Source: Xylocopa sonorina
Taxonomy: Eukaryota; Arthropoda; Insecta; Hymenoptera; Apidae
Direction: 5' to 3'
DNA length: 64,000 bases
NCBI RefSeq assembly: GCF_050948175.1
Contig: NW_027490098.1
Coordinates: 434,001 to 498,000, forward strand
The position numbers were made by a program, and so were the translations under genes. The notes beneath the pieces were generated by a model. It made no database searches, had not been told where the DNA came from, and saw only the letters and a program-made list of their open reading frames with translations. This document shows, piece by piece, positions 28,001 through 37,129 of the stretch; positions within the stretch are counted from its first letter, which is position 1; the number at the start of each line of letters is the position of its first letter.

Positions 28001-29215
28001 TAGCGTTTGCAGATGTCTACGTATCGTAGCAATAGACTTCTAATGCTTCTTAAAACGCGATACTGCATCTCATTTCTATGTTTCATGGTAAGATATAATA
28101 TGATTTGCGAAGTGTCATGTATTCCTCGTCTACACTTCAAATGAATGTAAATGCGACACTTCCTTGCAAGGAAATAGCGTTTGCAGATGTCTACCTATCA
28201 TAGCAATAGGGTTCTAATGCTTCTTAAAACGCGATATCGCATCTCATTTCTATGTTTCATGGTAAGATATAATATGATTTGCGAAGTGTCATGTATTCCT
28301 CGTCTACACTTCAAATGAATGTAAATGCGACACTTCCTTGCAAGGAAATAGCGTTTGCAGATGTCTACGTATCGTAGCAATAGAGTTCTTATGATTCTCA
28401 AAACGCGATATCGCATCACATTTCTATGTTTCATGGTAAGATACAATATGATTTGCGAAGTGTTATGTATTCCTCGTCTACACTTCAAATGAATGTGAAT
28501 GCGACACTTCCTCGCTAGGAAATAGCGTCTGCAGTCGTCTACGTATCGTAGCAATAGATTTCTAATGCTTCTTAAAACGCGATATCGCATCTCATTTCTA
28601 TGTTTCATGGTAAGATATAATATGATTTGCGCAGTGTCATGTATTCCTCGTCTACACTTCAAATGAATGTAAATGCGACACTTCCTCGCTAGGAAATAGC
28701 GTTTGCAGATGTCTACGTATCGTAGCTATAGATTTCTAAAGCTTCTTAAAACGCGACATCGCATCTCATTTCTATGTTTCATGGTAAGATATTATATGAT
28801 TTGCGAAGTGTTATGTATTCCTCGTCTACACTTCAAATGAATGTAAATGCGACACTTTCTTGCAAGGAAATAGCGTTTGCAGATGTCTACGTATCGTAGC
28901 AATAGATATCTAATGCTTCTTAAAAGGCGATATCGCATCTCATTTCTGTGTTTCATGGAAAAGATATAATATGATTTGCGAGGTGTCATGTATTCCTCGT
29001 CTACACTTCACGTGAATGTAAATGCGACACTTCCTTGCTAGGAAATAGTGTCTGCAGATGTCTAGGTATCGTAGCAAGTGAGTTCAAATCCTTCTTAAAA
29101 CGAGATATTGCATCTCATATCTATGTTTCATGATAAGATATAATATTCATTGCGAAGTGTTATGCATTCCTCGTCTACGATTCAAATGAATGTAAATGCG
29201 ACACTTCCTTGCAAG
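25081..29215 (-). repeat. Satellite flanking the orientation switch, more divergent
   Basis: Ordinary minus-oriented monomers with more private substitutions than the first 20 kb, for example GATGTAATATTC near 26355, a divergent TATACCTCGTATTCACTTCACAAG unit near 26384, and ACGTGAATG near 29010. No block-length duplication was recognised. The last unit stops inside the TTCCTTGCAAG palindrome at 29215, where the retroelement begins. Confidence 0.8.
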
Positions 29216-29347
29216 TGTCACGTCCCGAGGTGCGGTTGCGCTCGCAACGGTGGCACAAAGTCGTAACCGTTCCCGAAAATAACGCGAATTGCGTCCGGAC
29301 CGGGTTCGTTGGCGTTTCGGACTCGATAAAACGGTAATTAACACGAA

Positions 29348-29357
29348 ACTTACCTTG
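29348..29357 (-). promoter_or_regulatory. Candidate splice donor CAAG|GTAAGT
   Basis: On minus, 20-odd bases after the stop of the short LTR reading frame, the sequence CAAGGTAAGT matches the metazoan 5' splice-site consensus perfectly. The other LTR has AAAGGTAACA (34769-34778) just after its DPRR block. A donor in the LTR 3' region would allow a spliced transcript from the LTR leader. In this copy a TAG lies between the frame and the donor, so the frame does not continue through it. Confidence 0.3.
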
Positions 29358-29370
29358 TGATGGCTTGATT

Positions 29371-29649
29371 CTACTGTCTGATTTCTCTTTCCAGGTACCT
29401 GGAGCGCCTTGGATCCGCAACCGGGATGGCGGCGGCGTACGGCTGGAACGGAGGTACGGGTCGTGCGGCGAAGGAAACCTCCTTCACAGGAACCAGGACT
29501 CGAACGCAGGAAATTGAATATTCTGGTGCATCACCCACGTATTCCCGAGCGAGACGACGAATAAACTCTCTCCTCCCCGCGCGTCGTGTACGCTTTGTCG
29601 GAGGTGCAAGGCTCGTCGAGAATACTTGAACTTCGGTTGAGTACGGCAC
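29371..29649 (-). CDS. Short conserved LTR-borne reading frame, 92 codons
   Basis: Unknown function. It ends 155 bp from the LTR 3' end. Residues 19-40 are basic (KRTRRAGR, then F-I-R-R-L, then EYVGD), and residues 79-91 read DPRR followed by a charged YLEREI tail. Both blocks recur in the same order and at the same place in the other LTR (34406-34792), although the DNA differs. Codon pairs such as GGG/GGT, TTT/TTC and CTC/CTT change without changing the residue, which suggests past selection on protein. It may be an N-terminal piece of Gag or another leader exon starting inside the LTR. That is inference. The spacer between the two blocks differs in length (38 against 77 residues), and this copy may be dead. 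Confidence 0.45.
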   Translation of the reverse strand: MPYSTEVQVFSTSLAPPTKRTRRAGRREFIRRLAREYVGDAPEYSISCVRVLVPVKEVSFAARPVPPFQPYAAAIPVADPRRSRYLEREIRQ

Positions 29650-29652
29650 GGC

Positions 29653-29754
29653 TAAGCGTTGGTTCGCTCTAGCTTACCGGGATCGACCTGGGCGCAAGAT
29701 ATTCTGTACACGGTAGAAGTGAGGATGGAGCAACTAAGCGCTGGTTCGCTCTAG
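29653..29754 (-). repeat. Short direct repeat inside the first LTR
   Basis: TAAGCGTTGGTTCGCTCTAG at 29653 and TAAGCGCTGGTTCGCTCTAG at 29735 are 82 bp apart and differ at one base. The repeat lies just upstream (in element orientation) of the conserved short reading frame. I did not find it in the second LTR. Its role is unknown. Confidence 0.7.
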
Positions 29755-30177
29755 TCGTCGATCCTCAAGACTATCGCAGATGAGATATAGAAATAGAATA
29801 ATCGCGAGCGTACCCGTGGAGTAGAATTAAGGAATTGTATTTGAACTCGAATAAAGATACTTTGAATCTGGTAAAAATAAACTATATTCTATGATTTCAC
29901 TATACTAAATACACTTGACTAAGTTCTAAGTTACTGACTAGCGATTACAATGAGAATTCGAAATAGTATAAAGTATCGAATGGACTCCGCTATGGGAGTA
30001 TGGATAGAGACGAATGCATTAGAGCTAATTGCTCGTTGCGAATGAGCCTATTGCTCGGATCGGAAGTGCATCGTTCGGATGCTGGATTAGAACTCCTCGG
30101 TTCGGAGATGAGTTAGCAACTGACTCTCGGATCTCGCGTCCGCGACCTCCTCGGGTCGCGCGGCGCGCGAGTCGCTG

Positions 30178-30256
30178 GGCCCTCGCGGTGGGGCGGACGG
30201 TCGGAGTAGGGCGGCCGCTCGGCCCTCGTGGTGGGGCGGCCGTTCGGAGTGGGGCG
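30178..30256 (-). repeat. GC-rich 43-bp tandem duplication inside the first LTR
   Basis: Two units starting at 30178 and 30221 share GGCCCTCG(C/T)GGTGGGGCGG and TCGGAGT(A/G)GGGCG. The second is cut short. The surroundings (about 30130-30300) are the most CpG-rich part of the window and contrast with the AT-rich satellite. This could be a promoter-proximal segment of the LTR, but no core promoter was identified. Confidence 0.7.
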
Positions 30257-30671
30257 CGGCCCGCGTTAAGCGTGAGCCGCGAGCGTCGAGTGTGCGCGCG
30301 AGTGCACGGTACATAGCCGTGCATGAATAAAATATATACATATATTTACTTAAATCTAGGTGTGTTTTGGTGTGTATGTACATATATGAGTAGTGTGCTT
30401 ATTCTAATCCCACATGTACGAGAAGTACGTATAGGGCTTCGTGATCGCTGGGGATTCGACCCAGTATGTGTCGGAGAGCTCCTCGCCCTCGTAATACGGG
30501 GTGAAGTCCTCCCCCTCGTGTGTGGAGATCGCGCGTGGCGCGGCATGCTGCATCCTTCTTCCCTCTCGTACCTTTGTCTCCTTCTGTAGGGACGGCGAGT
30601 CGGCGGGTGGCCCGTGTGCAGGGGCTCCGGATACGGATGCTGGGGATGATGAGGTGGACGCCGGAGGGTGG

Positions 30672-30686
30672 CAGGCGGTACGCCTG
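30672..30686 (-). other. Terminal hairpin of the first LTR
   Basis: Six-base arms CAGGCG and CGCCTG around a 3-base loop, a few bases inside the LTR 5' end. The second LTR has the same stem at 33392-33406, and the only difference inside the hairpin falls in the loop. Conservation in otherwise diverged LTRs suggests functional constraint, perhaps on integrase recognition or RNA structure. Confidence 0.55.
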
Positions 30687-30694
30687 ACGTTACA

Positions 30695-30707
30695 CCACCC
30701 CCCTTGG
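30695..30707 (-). other. Polypurine-tract-like sequence next to the LTR
   Basis: Read on minus, TTTTTCCAAGGGGGGTGG runs directly into the LTR start TGTAACGTC. A T-rich stretch followed by a purine run that abuts the 3' LTR is the standard plus-strand primer arrangement of LTR retrotransposons. This identifies the neighbouring block as a 3' LTR and not a solo LTR, and implies that the rest of the element was deleted. Confidence 0.6.
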
Positions 30708-30747
30708 AAAAAGAATCTCTATAATATGATTGCGGATGTCTTGGAAA
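30708..30747. other. Junction remnant between retroelement and inverted satellite
   Basis: About 40 bp that is neither clear LTR nor clear plus-oriented satellite. It contains TATAATATGATTGCGGATGTCT, which resembles left-arm satellite pieces (TATAATATGATTTGCG and GCAGATGTCT). It could be internal retroelement sequence, a scrambled left-arm remnant, or both. GCGGATGTCT (30732-30741) pairs with AGACATCTGC (30749-30758) at 9 of 10 positions, so the joint can fold into a hairpin. Confidence 0.5.
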
Positions 30748-33383
30748 TAGACATCTGCAAACGCTATTTCCTTGCAAGGAAGTGCGCATTTACATTTAGT
30801 TGATGTGTAGACGAGGAATACATAACACTTCGCAAATCATATTATATCTTACCATGAAACATAGAAATAAGATCCGATATCGCGTTTTAAGAATCATAAG
30901 AACTCTATTGCTACGATACGTAGACATCTGCAAACGCTATTTCCTTGCAGGGAAGTGTCGCATTTACATTCATTTGAAGTGTAGACGAGGAATAAATGAC
31001 ACTTCGTAAATCATATTATATCTTACCATGAATCATAGAAGTGAGATGCGATATAGCGTTTCAAGAAGCATCAGAAATCCATTGCTACGATACGTAGACA
31101 TCTGCAAATGCTATTTCCATGCAGGGAAGTGTCGCATTTACATTCATTTGAAGTGTAGACGAGGAATACATGACACTTCGCAAATCATATTATATCTTAC
31201 CATGAATCATAGAAGTGAGATGCGGTATCGCGTTTTAAGAAGCATCAGAAATCCATTGCTACGATACGTAGACATCTGCAAACGCTATTTCCTTGCAGGG
31301 AAGTGTCGCATTTACATTAATTTGAAGTGTAGACGAGGAATACATGACACTTCGCAAATCATATTATAGCTCACCATGAATCATAGAGGTGAGATGCGAT
31401 ATCGCGTTTAAGAAGCAGCAGAAATCTATTGCTACGATACGTAGACATCTGCAAACACTATTTCCTTGCAAGAATGTGTCGCATTTACATTCATTTGAAT
31501 CGTAGACGAGGAATGCATAACACTTCGCAAATCATATTATATCTTACCATGAAACATAGAAATGAGAAGCGATATCGCGTTTAAGAATCATAAGAACTCT
31601 ATTGCTACGATACGTAGACATCTGCAAACGCTATTTCCTTGCAAAGAAGTGTCGCATTTACATTCATTTGAAGTGTAGACGAGGAATACATAACACTTCG
31701 CAAATAATATTATATCTTACCATGAAATATAGAAATGAGATCCGATATCGCGTTTTAAGAATCATAAGAACTCTATTGCTACGATACGTAGACATCTGCA
31801 AACGCTATTTCCTTGCAAGGAAGTGTCGCATTTACATTCATTTGAAGCGTGGACGAGGAATACATGACACTTCGCAAATCATATTATATCTTACCATGAA
31901 CATAGAAATGAGATGCGTTATCGCGTTTTAAGAAGCATCAGAAATCATTGCTACGATACGTGGACATCTGCAAACGCTATTTCCTTGCAAGAAAGTGTCG
32001 CATTTACATTCATTTGAAGTGTAGACGAGGAATACATAACACTTCGCAAAACATATTATACCTTACCATGAAACATAGAAATAAGATCCGATATCGCGTT
32101 TTAAGAATCATAAGTACTCTATTGCTACGATACGTAGACATCTGCAAACGCTATTTCCTTGCAGGGAAGTGTCGCATTTACATTCATTTGAAGTGTGGAC
32201 GAGGAATACATGACACTTCGCAAATCATATTATATCTTACCATGAATCATAGAAGTGAGATGCGATATCGCGTTTTAAGATGCAGCAGAAATCCATTGCT
32301 ACGATACGTAGACATCTGCAAACGCTATTTCCTTGCAAGAGAGTGTCGCATTTACATTCATTTGAAGTGTAGACGGGGAATACATGACACTTCGCAAATC
32401 ATATTATATCTTACCATGAAACATAGAAATGAGATGCGTTATCGCGTTTTAAGAAGCATCAGAAATTCATTGCTACGATACGTAGACATCTGCAAACGCT
32501 ATTTCCTTGCAAGAAAGTGTCGCATTTACATTCATTTGAAGTGTAGACGAGGAATACATAACACTTCGCAAATCATATTATACCTTACCATGAAACATAG
32601 AAATAAGATCCGATATCGCGTTTTAAGAATCATAAGAACTCTATTGCTACGATACGTAGACATCTGCAAACGCTATTTCCTTGCGGCGAAGTGTCGCATT
32701 TACATTCATTTGAAGTGTAGACGAGGAATACATGACACTTCGCAAATCATATTATATCTTACCATGAATCATAGAAGTGAGATGCGATATCGCGTTTTAA
32801 GAAGCAGCAGAAATCCATTGCTACGATACGTAGACATCTGCAAACGCTATTTCCTTGCAAGAAAGTGTCGCATTTACATTCATTTGAAGTGTAGACGAGG
32901 AATACATAACACTTCGCAAATCATATTATACCTTACCATGAAACATAGAAATAAGATCCGACATCGCGTTCTAAGAATCATAAGAACTCTATTGCTACGA
33001 TACGTAGACATCTGCAAACGCTATTTCCTTGCAGCGAAGTGTCGCATTTACATTCATTTGAAGTGTAGACGAGGAATACATGACACTTCGCAAATCATAT
33101 TATATCTTACCATGAATCATAGAAGTGAGATGCGATATCGCGTTTTAAGAAGCAGCAGAAATCCATTGCTACGATACGTAGACATCTGCAAACGCTATTT
33201 CCTTGCAAGAAAGTGTCGCATTTACATTCATTTGAAGTGTAGACGAGGAATACATAACACTTCGCAAATCATATTATATCTTACCATGAAACATAGAAAT
33301 GGGATCCGATATCGCGTTTTACGAATCATAAGAACTCTATTGCTACGATACGTAGACATCTGCAAACGCCATTTCCTTGCAAG
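30748..33383 (+). repeat. Right-oriented satellite between the two LTRs
   Basis: About 15 monomers of the same satellite, now inverted relative to 1-29215. Subfamily changes include ATGAATCATAGAAGTGAG in place of ATGAAACATAGAAATGAG, and GGAAGTG after TTGCAG. Around 32420-33290 two alternating monomer types form a 348-bp dimer: the ATAAGATCCG type at about 32592 and 32940, and the GAAGTGAGATGCG type at about 32766 and 33114. Single-base deletions near 31410 (CGCGTTTAAG) and 31899 (ATGAACATAG) break the open frame. Confidence 0.95.
33380..33383 (+). repeat. Target site duplication CAAG, left copy
   Basis: CAAG directly precedes the LTR start TGTGACGTC and is repeated at 34944-34947 directly after the LTR end. 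It is the half of the palindrome TTCCTTG/CAAGGAA just right of the symmetry centre. Confidence 0.85.
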
Positions 33384-33391
33384 TGTGACGT

Positions 33392-33406
33392 CAGGCGTAG
33401 CGCCTG
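33392..33406 (+). other. Terminal hairpin of the second LTR
   Basis: CAGGCG-TAG-CGCCTG, the counterpart of the hairpin at 30672-30686. The stem is identical and only the loop differs (TAG against TAC in element orientation). Confidence 0.55.
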
Positions 33407-33546
33407 CCACCCATCAGCCTCCTCGCCGCCTCCAGCATCAACCCCTGCACGCAGGCAACCTGCCGTAAACGCCTGCAGATTCAGCAACCAGCAGCGTTCG
33501 CGCGCGCACAGGTGCACGCGCTCACACGCACGTAGGAACACCTCTT

Positions 33547-33585
33547 TCTCGCTCGCACCAACAAGCAACGCTGTCTCGCTCGCAC
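33547..33585 (+). repeat. Short direct repeat inside the second LTR
   Basis: TCTCGCTCGCACC occurs twice, at 33547 and 33573, in a C-rich segment. It is probably a local slippage or duplication product and is not shared with the first LTR. Confidence 0.6.
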
Positions 33586-34405
33586 CTACGAGCATCCCCG
33601 CCTCCCTCGCATCGATGACTCCGTCCAGAGGGAAGAAGTCGCAGCCCGTCACCGGAATGGGGACTGTTCCAGTTTAGGGAACCAACATTGCCAGACCCTG
33701 TATACTATTTTTAACTCATATATTACATCTATGTACATGTATTATAATCCTAAATCTAAGTACTCATGACACATATTGTAACACACCACAACACACACGT
33801 AATTCTAAGTCCGTAGGTATATGATTATATATTAAGACGCGCCTGCGCCAACGACACGCGCAGCTAGCCCCACCACGAGCCGCGAGTCCCCACTCGCTGG
33901 ACCACGCGCTCCCCACTACGAGCGCCCGCGACCGAAGCGCCTCGCGAACCGAGGAGGTCCGAGACGCGACTGCAGAAAGTCAGTCTACTTCGAGATTCCA
34001 GTCCAAGGAGTCGAATCCTCCAGTACCATTTCTTATACTCGAGCCATTAGCCGCCTCAATGTGGGGTCTAGGCTACGCGCTAGTATTTCTATTTCCTTAG
34101 TTCTAACTTAGAATAATTTCAACTTTGTATAATTTTAACTTAGAATATATTCCATTTATTTTACTACATCTAGTTTTTGAGTTTAATACCATATCTACTA
34201 ATTCCTATATCTACTAAATCAAATACCACTTCTCGCGCTTAATACAAACAGTAACAACGAATTCTTCCACGTGTCTCTTCCATACAACTGGGTAGCTTCC
34301 CATCACCTCGAAGGAGTATAGAACTCAGCTTTGCAGAGTTGCGATAGAGCGGACCGCCGCTTATCCTTCCGAGCATTGTCTGTTAGTACAGAAAACTCTG
34401 GGTGA

Positions 34406-34792
34406 ATGGGGCGTGATTCCGGTTCGCGAAGAACACGACGCGCGGGTAGGAAGAATTTCCTTCGCTCACTTGTGCGTGGATACGTGGGTAACGTATCCCG
34501 GATCCCCGTGTACCAGCAACCTGTCTCCGCACCCGTTCAGCAGCATCTTTCCGAAGTCTCTAGCAACGCCGAGTCTCCTGTTTCCGCAACCGAGGTTGCT
34601 GCGATATCTACAGTCTCCACCGAATCCGCTTCGCATCCGAGTCGCCGTTTACCGCTTCTCTGGAAGCTCATTGAATTATCAACCTCAATCAACAGGCCAG
34701 CACCTACGTCGATACCAACCAACGATCCACGGCGAGAATTTTACCAACGTATCGAGAACGAAATCAGCAAAGGTAACATTTCCAACTCCTAA
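34406..34792 (+). CDS. Short conserved LTR-borne reading frame, 128 codons
   Basis: Counterpart of the frame at 29371-29649. The ATG at 34406 follows an in-frame TGA, which fixes the earliest start. Residues 8-29 hold the basic block RRTRRAGR, then F-L-R-S-L and GYVGN. Residues 107-122 hold DPRR followed by YQRIENEISK. The middle is Ser/Thr/Pro/Ala-rich and low in complexity, as in disordered linkers. The frame ends 151 bp before the LTR end, against 155 bp in the other LTR. A donor-like AAAGGTAACA overlaps the end. Protein-level conservation between diverged LTRs is the main evidence for coding. Function is unknown; a Gag leader or an accessory protein is possible. Confidence 0.45.
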   Translation: MGRDSGSRRTRRAGRKNFLRSLVRGYVGNVSRIPVYQQPVSAPVQQHLSEVSSNAESPVSATEVAAISTVSTESASHPSRRLPLLWKLIELSTSINRPAPTSIPTNDPRREFYQRIENEISKGNISNS

Positions 34793-34943
34793 TATCCGCA
34801 AATCGCGAGTGTTTTGTCCGTGTCGCGTTAGCTGAAATAGTCGAACCCGGTCGTAACGCGTTTCCGCGGACCGAATTTCGAACAAATAGGCTAGTGTCGT
34901 GAAGCCTCCGGATAAACGAAAAGTTATTTCGCCGGACGTGACA

Positions 34944-34947
34944 CAAG
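34944..34947 (+). repeat. Target site duplication CAAG, right copy
   Basis: CAAG follows the LTR end GACGTGACA and continues into GAAGTGTCGCATTTAC, the normal satellite sequence after the palindrome. Confidence 0.85.
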
Positions 34948-35540
34948 GAAGTGTCGCATTTACATTCATTTGATGTGTAGACGAGGAATACATAACACTT
35001 CGCAAATCATATTATATCTTACCATGAAACATAGAAATGGGATGCGATATCGCGTTTTAAGAAGCATTAGAACTCTACTGCTACGATACGTAGACATCTG
35101 CAAACGCTATTTCCTAGCGAGGAAGTGTCGCGTTTGCATTCATTTGAAGTGTAGACGAGGAAGACATAACACTCCGCAAATCATATTATATCTTACCATG
35201 AAACATAGAAATGAGATGCGATGTCGCGTTTTAAGAACCATAAGAACTCTACTGCTACGATACGTAGACATCTGCAATCGCTATTTCCTTGCAAAGAAGT
35301 GTCGCATTTACATTCATTTGAAGTGTAGACGAGGAATACATAACACTTCGCAAATCACATTATATCTTACCATGAAACACAGAAATGAGATGCGATATCG
35401 CGTTTTAAGAAGCATTAGAACTCTATTGCTACGGTACGTAGACATCTGCAATCGCTATTTCCTTGCAACGAAGTGTCGCATTTACTTTCATTTGAATCGT
35501 AGACGAGGAATGCATAACACTTCGCAATGAATATTATATC

Positions 35541-36300
35541 TTATCTTGAAACATAGATATGAGATGCGATATCGCGTTTTAAGAATCATATGAACTCTAT
35601 TGTTACGATACGTAGACATCTCCAAACGCTATTTCCTTGCAAGGAAGTGTCGCATTTACGTTCATTTGAATCGTAGACGAGGAATGCATAACACTTCGCA
35701 ATGAATATTATATCTTATCATGAAACATAGATATGAGATGCAATATCGCGTTTTAAGAAGCATTAGAATTCTACTGCTACGATACGCAGACATCTGCAAA
35801 CGCTATTTCCTTGCAAGGAAGTGTCGCATTTACATTCATTTGAAGTGTAGACGAGGAATGCATAACACTCCGCAATGAATATTATATCTTATCTTGAAAC
35901 ATAGATATGAGATGCGACATCGCGTTTTAAGAATCATATGAACTCTATTGTTACGATACGTAGACATCTCCAAACGCTATTTCCTTGCAAGGAAGTGTCG
36001 CATTTACGTTCATTTGAATCGTAGACGAGGAATGCATAACACTTCGCAATGAATATTATATCTTATCATGAAACATAGATATGAGATGCAATATCGCGTT
36101 TTAAGAAGCATTAGAATTCTACTGCTACGATACGCAGACATCTGCAAACGCTATTTCCTTGCAAGGAAGTGTCGCATTTACATTCATTTGAAGTGTAGAC
36201 GAGGAATGCATAACACTCCGCAATGAATATTATATCTTATCTTGAAACATAGATATGAGATGCGACATCGCGTTTTAAGAATCATATGAACTCTATTGTT
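35541..36300 (+). repeat. Dimeric higher-order repeat, period 348 bp
   Basis: The private motif TTATCTTGAAACATAGATATG recurs starting at 35541, 35889 and 36237, exactly two monomers apart. It alternates with a unit carrying TTATCATGAAAC and GATACGCAGACATC. This is a compact local amplification. Confidence 0.82.
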
Positions 36301-37129
36301 ACGATACGTAGACATCTGCAAACGCTATTTCCTTGCAAAGAAGTGTTGCATTTACATTCATTTGAAGTGTAGACGAGGAATACATAACACTTCGCAAATC
36401 ATATTATATCTTACCATGAAACATAGAAATGAGTTGCGATATCGCGTTTTAAGAATCATATGAACTCTATTGCTACGATACGTAGACATCTGCAAACGCT
36501 ATTTCCTTGCAAGGAAGTGTCGCATTTACATTCATGTGAAGTGTAGACGAGGAATACATAACACTTCGCAAATCATATTATATCTTACCATGAAACATAG
36601 AAATGAGATCCGATATCGCGTTGTAACAATCATAAGAACTCAATTGCTACGATACGTAGACATCTGCAAACGCTATTTCCTTGCAGGGAAGTGTCGCATT
36701 TACATTCATTTGAAGTGTGGACGAGGAATACATGACACTTCGCAAATCATATTATATCTTACCATGAAACATAGAAATGAGATGCGATATCGCGTTTTAA
36801 GAAGCATCAGAAATCCATTGCTACGATACGTAGACATCTGCAAACGCTATTTCCTTGCAAGGAAGTGTCGCATTTACCTTCATTTGAAGCGTGGACGAGG
36901 AATACATGGCACATCGCAAAACATATTATATCTTATCATGAAACATAGATATGAGATGCAATATCTCGTTTTAAGAAGCATTTGAACTCTAATGCTTCGA
37001 TACGTAGACATCTTCAAACGCTATTTCCTTGCAAAGAAGTGTTGCATTTACATTCATTTGAAGTGTAGACGAGGAATACATAACACTTCGCAAATCATAT
37101 TATATCTTACCATGAAACATAGAAATGAG

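Larger units (their letters stand above)
1..29215 (-). repeat. Left satellite array, ~174-bp monomer
   Basis: About 168 tandem copies of one monomer. Starts of the recurring ACACTTCAAATGAATG segment at 172 and 346 give the 174-bp unit, and some units are 171 bp through a 3-bp deletion next to GGTAAGATAT. Strand is assigned by the longest open frame, which is on minus throughout this arm. Each unit carries, in order, TTCCTTGCAAGGAA or a variant, GCAGATGTCTACGTATCGTAG, a CGCGATATCGC block, a GTAAGATATAATATGATTTGCG block and TATTCCTCGTCTAC. Units are highly similar and are arranged in larger duplications described separately. No gene, tRNA or transposon interrupts the array until 29216. The length and organisation resemble centromeric or pericentromeric satellites. 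That function is inferred, not shown. Confidence 0.97.
29216..30694 (-). mobile_element. LTR of a retrotransposon (3' LTR of a truncated element)
   Basis: A 1479-bp GC-rich block unrelated to the satellite. Read on minus it begins TGTAACGTCAGGCGTACCGC and ends GGGACGTGACA, giving TG...CA ends with 9-bp imperfect terminal inverted repeats. Both ends match the second element at 33384-34943, as does a short reading frame near its 3' end. Immediately upstream on minus lies a purine run, AAGGGGGGTGG, as expected for the polypurine tract before a 3' LTR. The left flank is CAAG inside the satellite palindrome. No CAAG follows on the right, so one side of the element is lost. A TIR transposon is the alternative, but the purine tract, the TG/CA ends and the 4-bp duplication of the sister copy favour an LTR. 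Confidence 0.8.
31948..33468 (+). other. Longest open frame across satellite units, probably not a gene
   Basis: A 506-codon open frame made of about eight 58-codon repeats. Its last 28 or so codons are LTR sequence read in a frame unrelated to the element's own reading frame. The peptide is rich in Arg, Lys, Ile, Leu and Tyr. It stays open because 174 is divisible by three and this patch lacks the TGA-bearing subfamilies found elsewhere. No signal peptide, domain or start context supports translation. It is listed so that it is not mistaken for a repeat protein. Confidence 0.85.
33384..34943 (+). mobile_element. Solo LTR with 4-bp target site duplication
   Basis: A 1560-bp block with TG...CA ends: TGTGACGTCAGGCGTAGCGC at the left and GGACGTGACA at the right. 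It is flanked by CAAG on both sides (33380-33383 and 34944-34947). Removing it and one CAAG restores the satellite palindrome TTCCTTGCAAGGAAG. Its first 29 bases match the first LTR at 27 positions. Both share the terminal hairpin, the GAGGAGGTC segment in the middle and the short reading frame near the 3' end, but most of the rest is too diverged to align by eye. A 4-bp duplication fits Ty3/gypsy-like or related integrases. No internal coding region is present, so this is an LTR-LTR recombination product. Confidence 0.88.

Noticed and set aside
1..29215. CRISPR array
   Set aside because: Units are 174 bp, repeated over their whole length, with no short repeat plus unique spacer pattern, and the setting is eukaryotic.
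29426..29629. Plus-strand reading frame in the first LTR preceded by an acceptor-like TTTCTCTTTCCAG at 29383-29395
   Set aside because: The opposite strand carries the frame conserved in the second LTR, and the acceptor-like motif has no counterpart there.
30025..30324. Arg/Pro-rich frames on both strands in the GC-rich LTR segment, also 30346-30789 and 30501-30803
   Set aside because: Open frames are expected in CpG-rich sequence lacking stop codons. They overlap on both strands and are not conserved in the other LTR.
31948..33468. A 506-codon fusion of satellite and LTR sequence as a novel protein
   Set aside because: The C-terminal part is the start of an inserted LTR read in a frame not conserved in the other LTR, so the fusion is accidental.
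29216..34943. A pair of LTRs bounding one intact retrotransposon with satellite inside
   Set aside because: The two LTRs are in opposite orientation and strongly diverged, and the DNA between them is plain satellite. They are separate insertions.
33384..34943. A TIR DNA transposon or MITE
   Set aside because: Terminal inverted repeats are only about 9 bp, no transposase-like frame is present, and the sister element has a polypurine tract. An LTR explains all features better.
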